Below, one piece after another: positions 1-8,239 of a stretch of DNA of 64,000 bases. The notes below the pieces were generated by a model, which made no database searches, was not told the DNA's origin, and worked only from the letters and a program-made list of their open reading frames with translations. Where the stretch lies: contig NZ_JAKENF010000001.1 of the NCBI RefSeq assembly GCF_021491355.1, positions 248,001 through 312,000 on the forward strand, read 5' to 3'. The number at the start of each line of letters is the position of its first letter. Position 1 is the stretch's first letter. This stretch comes from Alitabrizicola rongguiensis. Its GTDB lineage: Bacteria > Pseudomonadota > Alphaproteobacteria > Rhodobacterales > Rhodobacteraceae. The position numbers and the translations under genes were made by a program.

Positions 1-63
1 GGCGACGACCGGATCGACATTGATCGCTCCGCCGCCGAAGAAAACGAGGATGCGCGGCGATGA
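1..63 (+). CDS. mrpC: MrpC/MnhC Na+/H+ antiporter subunit C, 3' end only
   Basis: Only the last 20 codons and the TGA stop are inside the window. The frame runs open from base 1 and encodes an acidic hydrophilic tail ending DARR. The stop overlaps the mrpD start in ATGA, the arrangement seen between all the mrp genes here. MrpC is the NuoK-like membrane subunit that lies directly before MrpD in Mrp operons, so identity comes from position rather than from sequence motifs, which lie outside the window. Confidence 0.7.
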   Translation, partial: GDDRIDIDRSAAEENEDARR

Positions 64-1574
64 ACCACTGGATCATCGCTCCCGTCCTGCTTCCCGCCGT
101 ACTTGGTGCGCTGGCCGTGCTGGTCGCACGCCACGACATCCTGCTCCAACGGGTGATCGGGCTTGGAGGCACGCTCGCTCTGGCTGTGCTTGCCCTTGTG
201 CTGATCTGCTCGACGACCCTGACCGGGCCTGAGGTCTATTTTCTTGGCGACTGGCCCGCGCCTTTCGGAATCGTGCTGGTTCTTGACCGCCTGTCTGCGC
301 TGATGTTGCTGTTGACGGCCGCGCTGGCCTTGCCCGTCACCCTCTATGCAATTGGCACGGGCTGGGATGCGCGCGGGCGGCATTTCCATGCGCTGTTCCA
401 GTTTCAGTTGATGGGGCTAAACGGCGCCTTCCTGACCGGCGACGCCTTCAACCTGTTCGTCTTCTTCGAGGTGCTGCTGATCGCCTCTTACGGGCTGATG
501 ATCCACGGCGGCGGCCGGAACCGGCTGAAGGCGGGCGTGCAATACGTGGCCTTCAACCTTGTCGGCTCGACCTTGTTCCTCTTTGCGCTGGCGACGATCT
601 ATTCGGTCACCGGCACTCTGAACATGGCGGATCTGGCGCAGAAGGTGGCAACCCTGCCCGAAGGTGACGCGGCGCTGATCAGGGTCGGCGCGGTGATGCT
701 GCTTCTGGTCTTCGCCATCAAGGGGGCACTGGTACCCGTGCAGTTCTGGCTTCCGGGCACCTATGCCAACGCGCCGGGGCCGGTGGCGGCGCTGTTCGCG
801 GTGATGACCAAGGTCGGGGCCTATTCGGTGATCCGGGTCTATACGCTGATCTTCCCACCCGTGACGCCCGCGACCGGCACGATGTTTGCCGATCTGATCC
901 TGCCCGCCGGACTCGTCACGCTGATCCTCGGCGCGCTTGGAGTTCTGGGCGCGCGGTCGGTCGGCCGGATGGTGGCCTTTGCCGCCATCGCGTCGATGGG
1001 CACGCTGTTCACCGCCATATCTGTCTTCTCCCAGGCGGGAACGACCGCCGCCCTCTACTACCTGCTTCACTCGACGCTCGCGACAGCGGCGATGTTCCTG
1101 ATCGCCGATCTGGCTGTTTCCCGCCGCGGCTCGGGGTCTCTGGCCGAGGCGCGCCCGTCCACCCCTCAATCAGGCCTGATCGCCGCGCTGTTCTTCGCCG
1201 GTGCCATCGCCATGGCGGGGATGCCGCCGCTGTCGGGTTTCCTTGGCAAGCTTCTGATCCTCGATGCGACCCGCGGCGACATGATGCTGGTCTGGCCGGT
1301 GATCCTGATCACCTCGCTTCTGATGATCGTCGGCTTCGCCCAGGCGGGGAGCCTCCTGTTCTGGAAGTCCTCGGCCATTCCGGCAGAGCCGGATCCCGAG
1401 CCGGAGGATCCGCCCGCCGCCCTGCCCTTTGTCGCCGTCGGGCTGCTTCTGATGCTTCTGACCGGGCTTACGGTCTTTGCCGGCCCGCTGACCGCATGGC
1501 TCGGCACGACTGTGGCGGAGCTTCATGCTCCAGCGCCCTACATCGCAGCCAATGCCTTGCCGGTGGGGGGATGA
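60..1574 (+). CDS. mrpD: Mrp-type Na+/H+ antiporter subunit D
   Basis: A 504-residue multi-spanning protein of the NuoN/MrpD (proton-conducting membrane transporter) family, part of the hetero-oligomeric Mrp complex that exchanges cytoplasmic Na+ for external protons in the inner membrane. The conserved acidic residue is E137 in the segment FVFFEVLLIASYGLM, and the conserved lysine is K221 in FAIKGALVPVQFWLPG; both are the positions known to be essential in MrpD. At least twelve hydrophobic segments are visible. The ATG at 60 overlaps the mrpC stop and its own stop overlaps mrpE, so the operon looks translationally coupled. Length is normal for the family. Confidence 0.95.
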   Translation: MNHWIIAPVLLPAVLGALAVLVARHDILLQRVIGLGGTLALAVLALVLICSTTLTGPEVYFLGDWPAPFGIVLVLDRLSALMLLLTAALALPVTLYAIGTGWDARGRHFHALFQFQLMGLNGAFLTGDAFNLFVFFEVLLIASYGLMIHGGGRNRLKAGVQYVAFNLVGSTLFLFALATIYSVTGTLNMADLAQKVATLPEGDAALIRVGAVMLLLVFAIKGALVPVQFWLPGTYANAPGPVAALFAVMTKVGAYSVIRVYTLIFPPVTPATGTMFADLILPAGLVTLILGALGVLGARSVGRMVAFAAIASMGTLFTAISVFSQAGTTAALYYLLHSTLATAAMFLIADLAVSRRGSGSLAEARPSTPQSGLIAALFFAGAIAMAGMPPLSGFLGKLLILDATRGDMMLVWPVILITSLLMIVGFAQAGSLLFWKSSAIPAEPDPEPEDPPAALPFVAVGLLLMLLTGLTVFAGPLTAWLGTTVAELHAPAPYIAANALPVGG

Positions 1575-2071
1575 GGGCCGTGCTGCGCAAGCTTTTCCCC
1601 CATCCCTGGCTATCCGCCGCGCTGCTCGTCACCTGGTTCCTGCTGGTCAACCACGTGATGCTTGGCAGTCTTGTGTTGGCGTCCATCCTCGCCGTCCTGA
1701 TCCCGATCGTGATCGCGGCCTTCTGGCCTAGCAGCGTGCCGATCCGCAACTTTCCCGCGATCCTCGAATTCGGCGCGGTCGTGCTGTGGGACATCATCGT
1801 CGCGAACTTCGTCGTGGCGCGGCTGGTGCTGTTCATGCCGAACGACCGGATGCAGCCGGCCTGGATCACCGTGCCACTGGACCTGACCGTGCCCGAAGGG
1901 ATCGTGGTCCTCTCCGCCACCATTACTCTCACGCCCGGCACCGTGACTGCCGAGATGTCGGCAGATGGCCGTGCGCTTTTGGTCCATGCGCTCCACGCCC
2001 CCGACCCCGACGCGGTCCGGGACGAGATCAAGACCCGCTACGAGGCCCGCCTGAAGAGGATCTTCGGATGA
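1571..2071 (+). CDS. mrpE: Mrp-type Na+/H+ antiporter subunit E
   Basis: A 166-residue protein of the MrpE/MnhE family, a small subunit with N-terminal membrane segments (about residues 13-50) and a soluble C-terminal part containing the family stretch VPEGIVVLSATITLTPGT. MrpE supports assembly of the Mrp antiporter in the inner membrane. I choose the ATG at 1571 because it overlaps the mrpD stop (ATGA) and starts just before the first hydrophobic segment. An in-frame start 75 bases upstream would lie inside mrpD and add a non-conserved extension. Confidence 0.92.
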   Translation: MRAVLRKLFPHPWLSAALLVTWFLLVNHVMLGSLVLASILAVLIPIVIAAFWPSSVPIRNFPAILEFGAVVLWDIIVANFVVARLVLFMPNDRMQPAWITVPLDLTVPEGIVVLSATITLTPGTVTAEMSADGRALLVHALHAPDPDAVRDEIKTRYEARLKRIFG

Positions 2072-2337
2072 TGACCTATGCGCTTCTCTTTGCCATCGGC
2101 TGCTTCGGCATCGCGCTTCTGATGAACCTCTGGGTTGTCCTGCGCGCGCCCGGCCTTCCGGACAAGGTCCTGGCCGCCGACACGATGGTCATCAACATAA
2201 TCGCGCTGATCGTGCTGCACGGGCTTCTGACTGGCAGCGGCGTGAACTTCGAGGCAGCGATGCTGTTTGCCATGACCGGCTTCGTCTCTACCGTCGCGTT
2301 CAGCAAGTTCATGCTGCGCGGGAACATCATCGAGTAA
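2068..2337 (+). CDS. mrpF: Mrp-type Na+/H+ antiporter subunit F
   Basis: An 89-residue, three-segment membrane protein of the MrpF/PhaF family. The stretch RAPGLPDKVLAADTMVINII is the family hallmark with its conserved aspartates. It is a small accessory subunit of the Mrp complex. The start ATG at 2068 overlaps the mrpE stop in ATGA; a second in-frame ATG follows immediately at 2071. The coding frame continues from a longer shadow frame upstream, but position and length support this start. Confidence 0.92.
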   Translation: MMTYALLFAIGCFGIALLMNLWVVLRAPGLPDKVLAADTMVINIIALIVLHGLLTGSGVNFEAAMLFAMTGFVSTVAFSKFMLRGNIIE

Positions 2338-2347
2338 GGGGGCGGCC

Positions 2348-2722
2348 ATGATCGCGGAAATCGTCATCTCGGCCCTTCTGGTCCTGGGTGGCCTGTTCGG
2401 GCTGGTCGGCAGCTTCGGTCTTCTGAAGCTGAACGATCCGATGAAGCGGCTGCATGGGCCCACCAAGGCGACAACCGTCGGGGTTGGCGCAACGCTTGTG
2501 GCCTCGGTGCTTTACTTCAAGCTGGTTCAAGGTCTGGTGACCTGGCAGGAGCTTCTGATCGTGGTCTTCCTGTTCATCACCTCGCCCGTGACTGCGCTGT
2601 TTCTGGCCAAGGCGCATCTGCACCGGAACATGAAGCCGTCAGACCTGCCGCCCACCGGCACGGCCCGCGGATGGGCGACCTTTGATGGCGATCCCGGCGA
2701 CCGCGATGCCCGGCACCTCTGA
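2348..2722 (+). CDS. mrpG: Mrp-type Na+/H+ antiporter subunit G
   Basis: A 124-residue MrpG/PhaG family protein with three predicted membrane helices in the first 90 residues and the family signature LNDPMKRLHGPTKATTVGVG. It is the last gene of the Mrp operon. It starts 10 bases after mrpF behind a GGGGGCGG-like ribosome site. The C-terminal tail after residue 100 is hydrophilic and variable. It converges on nhaD with a gap of only five bases and no visible terminator hairpin. Confidence 0.92.
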   Translation: MIAEIVISALLVLGGLFGLVGSFGLLKLNDPMKRLHGPTKATTVGVGATLVASVLYFKLVQGLVTWQELLIVVFLFITSPVTALFLAKAHLHRNMKPSDLPPTGTARGWATFDGDPGDRDARHL

Positions 2723-2727
2723 CAGGG

Positions 2728-4026
2728 TCAGAAAAGATGTGCGTTCAGGACAAGATGCGCGACGATGGCGGCCGCATAGCCAAGCGCGACGGCCCAGCTC
2801 CATTTCAGGTGGCTTGAGAAGGTATAGCCCTTCCGCGCAAGCCCCATCAGCGCCACCCCCGCCGCAGATCCGATCGACAAGAGCGATCCGCCCGTTCCGG
2901 CCGTCAGGGTGATGAGCAGCCACTGGCCATCGGACATCGACGGATCCATGGTCAGAACCGCGAACATCAGCGGGATGTTGTCGATGATCGCCGAAAGGGC
3001 ACCGATGATGATGTTGGCGGACGTTGGACCGAGGCCGGTGTAAAGCACGTCGGACAGGAGCGAGAGGTAACCCAGAACACCAAGCCCGCCGACCGCGAAG
3101 ATGATCCCGAAGAAGAACAGGAGTGTGTCCCACTCCACCCGCTGGACCTGGCTGAAGCTGTCCAGCACCATGTCCTCGTCACTCAGCCGGCTACCCTTGC
3201 GTTGCAGGAAATAGGACCAGACCTGCAGGTAGCCGAGGCCCAGCATCATCCCGAGCGCGGGCGGCAGATCGAGGAAGTTCTTGAACGCCACGGCCGTGAC
3301 GATGGTCAGCGCAAACAGGACCGCGACACCGGTCATGCCCGGCTTGGCCCGCACCCGTTCGGTCATCGGCTCCGGTCGTGCCTGCGGCACGGCAAAATAC
3401 ATGAAGGCCGCCGGAACGATCCAGTTGATGGCAGAAGGCACGAACAGCTTGAAGAACTCGAAGAACTCGAGCTTGCCCTGCTGCCAGACCATCAGCGTCG
3501 TGATGTCCCCGAACGGGCAGAAGGCCCCGCCGGCATTGGCCGCGACCACGACCGAGACACAGCCGATGGCGATGAAGCGCGGGCTGTGCGACCCGAGCGC
3601 GATCACGACGGCTCCCATCACCAGCGCCGTCGTCATGTTGTCGAGCACCGAGGACAGGAAGAACGACAGGACTCCGGTCAACACGAACAGCTGGCGATAG
3701 CTCAGTCCGGCCTGCACCAGCCTCGCCCGCAGCACCTCGAAAGCGCGGCGCTCTTCCAGCGTGTTGACGTAGGTGATGGCGACCAGCAGGAACAGGAAAA
3801 GCTCGCCATATTCCTCGATGATCTCGGTCGCCTGGGCATGGGCTTCCGTGCTCATCCCGGCCGAGGAATAGGCAATTCCGATCAGCAGCCAGATTAGTCC
3901 GGCCGCTAGCATCACCGGCTTCGATTTTCGCAGGTGCGTCTTTTCCTCAAGCGTCACGAGGACATAGGCGACAACGAAGATGATGATCGACAGGAAGCCG
4001 GCCCAATGGGTGGTCAGATCAAGCAT
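2728..4026 (-). CDS. nhaD: NhaD-type Na+/H+ antiporter
   Basis: A 432-residue inner-membrane protein with about twelve hydrophobic helices. Family motifs are clear: DNMTTALVMGAVVIALG after the fourth helix, CPFGDITTLMVWQQ (NhaD-type GDxTTxxxW signature) and IDNIPLMFAVLTMD near the C-terminus. NhaD proteins exchange Na+ or Li+ for H+, mostly at alkaline pH, in marine and halophilic bacteria. The chosen ATG gives the usual start just before the first helix. It converges on the Mrp operon, so two unrelated Na+/H+ antiporters sit tail to tail. It is divergent from deoC. Confidence 0.93.
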   Translation of the reverse strand: MLDLTTHWAGFLSIIIFVVAYVLVTLEEKTHLRKSKPVMLAAGLIWLLIGIAYSSAGMSTEAHAQATEIIEEYGELFLFLLVAITYVNTLEERRAFEVLRARLVQAGLSYRQLFVLTGVLSFFLSSVLDNMTTALVMGAVVIALGSHSPRFIAIGCVSVVVAANAGGAFCPFGDITTLMVWQQGKLEFFEFFKLFVPSAINWIVPAAFMYFAVPQARPEPMTERVRAKPGMTGVAVLFALTIVTAVAFKNFLDLPPALGMMLGLGYLQVWSYFLQRKGSRLSDEDMVLDSFSQVQRVEWDTLLFFFGIIFAVGGLGVLGYLSLLSDVLYTGLGPTSANIIIGALSAIIDNIPLMFAVLTMDPSMSDGQWLLITLTAGTGGSLLSIGSAAGVALMGLARKGYTFSSHLKWSWAVALGYAAAIVAHLVLNAHLF

Positions 4027-4122
4027 CTTGGGTCACGCTCCCTACTGTTAGGTCGGCGCAGTGCGCACGAAGGTCTGCGCCCGGTCAAGACCCTCGATCC
4101 CACTGCCATCGGCGATTTATTG

Positions 4123-4132
4123 ACCAATTGGT
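4123..4132. promoter_or_regulatory. Candidate operator upstream of deoC
   Basis: A perfect 10-base palindrome, ACCAATTGGT, lies in the 197-base gap between the divergent nhaD and deoC genes, within an AT-rich patch that stands out from its GC-rich surroundings. A TTGACC hexamer overlaps its left half (4120-4125) and could be a -35 element, but I see no matching -10 box. The half-site resembles the TGGT/ACCA halves bound by GntR/FadR-type regulators, which is inference only. Nothing else is visible in the gap apart from the deoC ribosome site. Confidence 0.35.
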
Positions 4133-4223
4133 AAAAATGATGAAGGCGTGGGGTCCTGCCGGCTTGCAACGGCAACCCTGCCCGTGCGAACCTTCCTGTT
4201 GCAGGAGCACCCGGAGGCCCCCC

Positions 4224-5222
4224 GTGCAGACCCACCCCACGCCAACCGTCGCGGCGACGGACCTGTTGCCGCAGGTCACCCATGTCCGCAATCCCGGGAT
4301 GCCGCTTGACCTCGACTGGGTCGCCGGCGTGCAGGCCAACACCTCGGCCATCGAGCGGCGCTGCGCGACGCTGCCGGGGAGGCGGAGCGTCAAGAAGGAA
4401 TTCCAGGCGGCGTGGCTCTTGAAGGCGATCTCGCTGATCGACCTGACCACGCTCTCCGGCGACGACACGCCCGGCCGGGTGCAGCGGCTTTGCGCCAAGG
4501 CGCGCCAGCCTGTGCGGGCGGACCTGCTCGAAGCGCTCGGCATGTCCGGCATCACGACCGGCGCGGTCTGCGTCTATCACGAAATGGTCGAGACCGCCGT
4601 CCGGGCGCTGGAAGGCACGAGCATCCCGGTCGCCGCCGTGTCCACCGGCTTCCCCGCTGGCCTGTCCCCCTACCGCCTGCGCATCGCCGAGATCGGCGAA
4701 AGCGTGAAGGCCGGCGCGCGCGAGATCGACATCGTCATCTCCCGCCGTCATGTGCTGACCGGCAACTGGCAGGCGCTCTACGACGAGATGGCCGAGATGC
4801 GCGAAGCTTGTGGCGAGGCGCATGTGAAGGCGATCCTCGCGACCGGCGAACTCGGGACGCTGCGGAATGTCGAACGCGCGAGCCTTGTCTGCATGATGGC
4901 GGGGGCGGATTTCATCAAGACCTCGACCGGCAAGGAGTCGGTGAACGCCACCCTGCCCGTCAGCCTGACGATGATCCGGGCGATCCGCGACTACGAGGAC
5001 CGGACAGGCATCAAGGTCGGCTACAAACCGGCGGGCGGCATTTCCAAGGCCAAGGACGCGCTCGTCTACCTGTCGCTGATGAAGGACGAGCTTGGTCTGC
5101 CCTGGCTCCAGCCCGACCTGTTCCGCTTTGGCGCCTCCTCGCTTCTGGGCGACATCGAGCGCCAGCTCGAGCACTTCGTCACCGGCCGCTACTCGGCCGC
5201 CAACCGCCATCCGATGGGGTAA
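4224..5222 (+). CDS. deoC: Deoxyribose-phosphate aldolase
   Basis: A 332-residue DeoC of the longer type resembling human DERA. It splits 2-deoxyribose-5-phosphate into glyceraldehyde-3-phosphate and acetaldehyde in the cytoplasm. The Schiff-base lysine lies in HVKAILATGELG and the second catalytic lysine in KVGYKPAGGISKAKDAL; the DLTTLSGDDT stretch near residue 75 is also typical. I choose GTG 4224 because GGAGG (4212-4216) sits seven bases upstream and the protein then has family length. Upstream in-frame TTG and ATG codons (4128-4140) lack a ribosome site. The aldehyde dehydrogenase gene follows after three bases, so the two are probably one transcript. Confidence 0.93.
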   Translation: MQTHPTPTVAATDLLPQVTHVRNPGMPLDLDWVAGVQANTSAIERRCATLPGRRSVKKEFQAAWLLKAISLIDLTTLSGDDTPGRVQRLCAKARQPVRADLLEALGMSGITTGAVCVYHEMVETAVRALEGTSIPVAAVSTGFPAGLSPYRLRIAEIGESVKAGAREIDIVISRRHVLTGNWQALYDEMAEMREACGEAHVKAILATGELGTLRNVERASLVCMMAGADFIKTSTGKESVNATLPVSLTMIRAIRDYEDRTGIKVGYKPAGGISKAKDALVYLSLMKDELGLPWLQPDLFRFGASSLLGDIERQLEHFVTGRYSAANRHPMG

Positions 5223-5225
5223 GCC

Positions 5226-7562
5226 ATGACCATCCGCGACATCTTCCAGACGATGGACTACGGCCCTGCCCCCGAAGGGTCGGCCGAGGCGATGGACTGG
5301 CTGAAGGCTCACGACAACCGCTTTGGCCACTGGATCGACGGCGGCTGGACCAAGCCGCACCAGACCTTCGCCACGAAGAACCCCGCGACCGGCACCGAAC
5401 TGGCGCAGGTCACGCAAGGGACCGAGGCCGATGTGGCCGCCGCCGTGAAGGCCGCGACGCGGGCGCAAGCGAAATGGGGGCGGACGCCGGGGCATGAGCG
5501 GGCACGCATCCTCTACGCCCTCGCCCGGCTGGTGCAGAAGCATTCGCGGCTGTTTGCGGTGCTCGAGACGCTGGACAACGGCAAGCCGATCCGCGAAAGC
5601 CGCGACATCGACGTGCCTCTGGTCGCGCGCCACTTCTATTACCACGCGGGTCTTGCCCAGCTGATGGACAGCGAGCTGCCGGGGATGGTGCCGGTCGGCG
5701 TCTGCGGCGCGGTGATCCCTTGGAACTTCCCGCTCCTGATGCTGGCATGGAAGGTGGCCCCGGCGCTGGCGGCGGGGAACACTGTCGTGCTGAAGCCCGC
5801 CGAATACACGCCCCTGACCGCGCTTCTCTTCGCCGAGATCAGCCGCGAGGCCGGGCTGCCGAAGGGCGCCTTGAACGTCGTGACCGGAGACGGAGCGACC
5901 GGCGCGGCGTTGGTTGCGGCAGATGTTGCGAAGGTGGCCTTCACCGGCTCGACCGAAGTCGGCCGACGCATCCGCGAGGCGACGGCGGGCTCGGGCAAGG
6001 CGCTGACCTTGGAGTTGGGCGGCAAGTCGCCCTACATCGTCTTCGACGACGCCGACCTCGACTCTGCCATCGAGGGGCTGGTGGATGCGATCTGGTTCAA
6101 CCAGGGCCAGGTCTGCTGTGCCGGGTCCCGCCTTTTGGTGCAGGAAGGCGTGGCCGAGCGGTTCCACCAGAAGCTCAAGCGGCGAATGGATGGCCTTCGG
6201 ATCGGCGATCCGCTGGACAAGTGCATCGACGTGGGCGCGGTGGTGGACCCGGTCCAGCTGGCCACGATCACCGCGATGGTCGATGGCAACACGGAAGGCG
6301 AGACCTACCGCGCCGCAACGCCCGTGCCAGCCGGCTGCTTCTACCCGCCGACGCTGATCACCGGCCTCTCCGCCTCGTCCCGGCTGATGCAGGAGGAAAT
6401 CTTCGGCCCGGTCCTCGTCTCGATGACCTTCCGCACGCCGGAGGAGGCGGTGGCTCTGGCCAACAACACCCGTTACGGCCTTGCCGCCAGTGTCTGGACC
6501 GAGAACTTGAACCTCGCGCTCGACATTGCCCCAAAGATCAAGGCGGGCGTCGTCTGGGTGAATGCGACGAACCTGTTCGACGCCGCCGCTGGCTTTGGCG
6601 GGGTGCGCGAGTCTGGCTTTGGTCGCGAAGGTGGATGGGAGGGGCTCATGGCCTATCTCAAGCCCGCCGGAACAGCGAAACCACTGAAGCCCGTCGCCGC
6701 CGTGCCCGCTCCGAACGAAGCCGTCGTGGAAGGCATCGACCGCACCGCCAAGCTTTACATAGGCGGCAAGCAGGCACGGCCCGATGGCGGCTATTCCAAG
6801 GCGATCTGGTCCGCCCGGGGCAAGCTCCTCGGTCATGTCGGAATCGGCAACCGCAAGGACATCCGCAACGCGGTCGAGGCCGCCCATGCGGCGAAAGGCT
6901 GGGGCAAGGCCACCGGGCACAACCGGGCGCAGGTGATCTACTACATCGCCGAGAACCTGGCCGCCCGCTCGGCTGAATTCGCCGCGCGCCTGCGCGACAT
7001 GACCGGGCGCTCGGGCGAGGCCGAGGTGGCAGCGTCGATCCAGCGGCTATTCACCTATGCCGCCTGGGCCGACAAATTTGACGGCGTGGCGAAGTCGGTG
7101 CCGATCCGGGGCGTGGCGCTGGCCATGAACGAACCCGTCGGCGTGATCGGCGCACTCTGCCCCGACGAGACGCCGCTTCTGGGTCTCGTCAGCCTGATGG
7201 CCCCGGCGATCGCCATGGGGAACGCGGTCGTCCTCGTGCCGTCCGAAGCCTTCCCGCTGGCCGCGACCGACCTCTACCAGGTGCTCGACACCTCCGACGT
7301 GCCGGGTGGCGTGGTCAATATCGTCACCGGAGGCCATGCGGAGCTGGCCAAGACTCTGGCGGGCCATATGGATGTCGATGCCGTCTGGTCCTTCTCGGCC
7401 GCCGACGTCTCGGGGCTGGTGGAGAAGGAAGCGGCCAGCAATCTGAAGCGCACCTGGGTCAATTACGGTCGCGCCCGCGACTGGACAGCAGAGGGAGAAG
7501 GCCGCGCTTTCCTGCGCGCGGCAACCGAGGTCAAGACGATCTGGGTTCCCTACGGAGAGTAG
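5226..7562 (+). CDS. Double-domain aldehyde dehydrogenase, second domain degenerate
   Basis: A 778-residue protein with two aldehyde dehydrogenase domains. The first (about 20-495) is complete: PWNFPLLMLAWKVAPALAAG, the general-base glutamate in [19 protein letters not shown] and the nucleophile in FNQGQVCCAGSRLL. The second (about 505-778) keeps an NAD-domain-like start but is shortened and has no cysteine where the nucleophile should be. The gene follows deoC with a three-base gap, so the likely role is oxidising the acetaldehyde released by DeoC. The second domain may be structural or mediate oligomer formation. Similar deoC-linked long dehydrogenases are, from memory, common in alphaproteobacteria; substrate specificity is inferred from context. 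Confidence 0.85.
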   Translation: MTIRDIFQTMDYGPAPEGSAEAMDWLKAHDNRFGHWIDGGWTKPHQTFATKNPATGTELAQVTQGTEADVAAAVKAATRAQAKWGRTPGHERARILYALARLVQKHSRLFAVLETLDNGKPIRESRDIDVPLVARHFYYHAGLAQLMDSELPGMVPVGVCGAVIPWNFPLLMLAWKVAPALAAGNTVVLKPAEYTPLTALLFAEISREAGLPKGALNVVTGDGATGAALVAADVAKVAFTGSTEVGRRIREATAGSGKALTLELGGKSPYIVFDDADLDSAIEGLVDAIWFNQGQVCCAGSRLLVQEGVAERFHQKLKRRMDGLRIGDPLDKCIDVGAVVDPVQLATITAMVDGNTEGETYRAATPVPAGCFYPPTLITGLSASSRLMQEEIFGPVLVSMTFRTPEEAVALANNTRYGLAASVWTENLNLALDIAPKIKAGVVWVNATNLFDAAAGFGGVRESGFGREGGWEGLMAYLKPAGTAKPLKPVAAVPAPNEAVVEGIDRTAKLYIGGKQARPDGGYSKAIWSARGKLLGHVGIGNRKDIRNAVEAAHAAKGWGKATGHNRAQVIYYIAENLAARSAEFAARLRDMTGRSGEAEVAASIQRLFTYAAWADKFDGVAKSVPIRGVALAMNEPVGVIGALCPDETPLLGLVSLMAPAIAMGNAVVLVPSEAFPLAATDLYQVLDTSDVPGGVVNIVTGGHAELAKTLAGHMDVDAVWSFSAADVSGLVEKEAASNLKRTWVNYGRARDWTAEGEGRAFLRAATEVKTIWVPYGE

Positions 7563-7565
7563 CTC

Positions 7566-8126
7566 TCAGGCCCGGCCCGCCGTCGAGGACAAGGTCAGCG
7601 GGTCGATCCCCATGCGGCGGAGCGCGGTCGACCATTTGCCGCCGTCGTCGGATGAAAACACCAGATCGGCCGGCGCATCGGCGGTCAGCCAGTCATTGCG
7701 GCCGATCTCCGCCTCGAGCTGCCCCGGCCCCCAGCCAGAGTAGCCAAGCGCCAAAAGCGCCGATTGCGGTCCATCCCCACGTGCAATGGCCGCCAGCACA
7801 TCGAGCGTGGCCGTCATGCCGAAACCGCCCGGCACGTCCATCGTCGCCTTGTCGGCCCACCAGTCGCGAGAGTGCAGCACGAATCCGCGCCCCCGCTCGA
7901 CCGGCCCGCCGAGATGAACGCGGATGTCACGCCCTTCGGGCACGCGAGGGATGTTCAGCTGGTCAAGCAGGCTGCCGAAGCTCAGTTCCGGCACGGGCTT
8001 GTTCACTACAAGCCCCATCGCGCCCTCGTCCGAATGCGCGCAGATCAGGATCACGCTGCGTTCGAAGCGTGGGTCGCCCATACCGGGCATGGCGACCAGA
8101 AGTTTGCCCGACAGATCCAATGTCAT
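7566..8126 (-). CDS. YqgE/AlgH family protein (UPF0301)
   Basis: A 186-residue protein beginning LSGKLLVAMPGMGDPRFERS and continuing ICAHSDEGAMGLVVNK, which is the unmistakable N-terminal signature of the YqgE/AlgH family; the LGYSGWGPGQLEAEI stretch near residue 130 is also typical. The biochemical role of the family is not established. The start is uncertain. ATG 8126 fits family alignments but AAGGA abuts it directly, and a TTG two codons later would have better spacing. A longer reading to 8183 adds a basic, non-conserved stretch. It converges on the aldehyde dehydrogenase with a three-base gap. Confidence 0.88.
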   Translation of the reverse strand: MTLDLSGKLLVAMPGMGDPRFERSVILICAHSDEGAMGLVVNKPVPELSFGSLLDQLNIPRVPEGRDIRVHLGGPVERGRGFVLHSRDWWADKATMDVPGGFGMTATLDVLAAIARGDGPQSALLALGYSGWGPGQLEAEIGRNDWLTADAPADLVFSSDDGGKWSTALRRMGIDPLTLSSTAGRA

Positions 8127-8239
8127 TCCTTGAAGATGGGCGCGGCGCTTCCGCCGCTCAAGGACAATGTTGCAACACCTCACCTCTCGTCGCCCGAATG
8201 TGATTTCATCCTTGCCGCGAGAGAGGCCATATCAGGCTC

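Noticed and set aside
3446-3472. Short tandem repeat GAAGAACTC in nhaD
   Set aside because: It encodes the repeated EFF residues of a conserved region of the antiporter and is only two units long.
4014-6920. A 968-codon open frame on the minus strand across deoC and the aldehyde dehydrogenase
   Set aside because: It is antisense to two clear enzymes, composed of Arg/Gly/Asp/His-rich sequence with no domain, and is a product of high GC at third positions.
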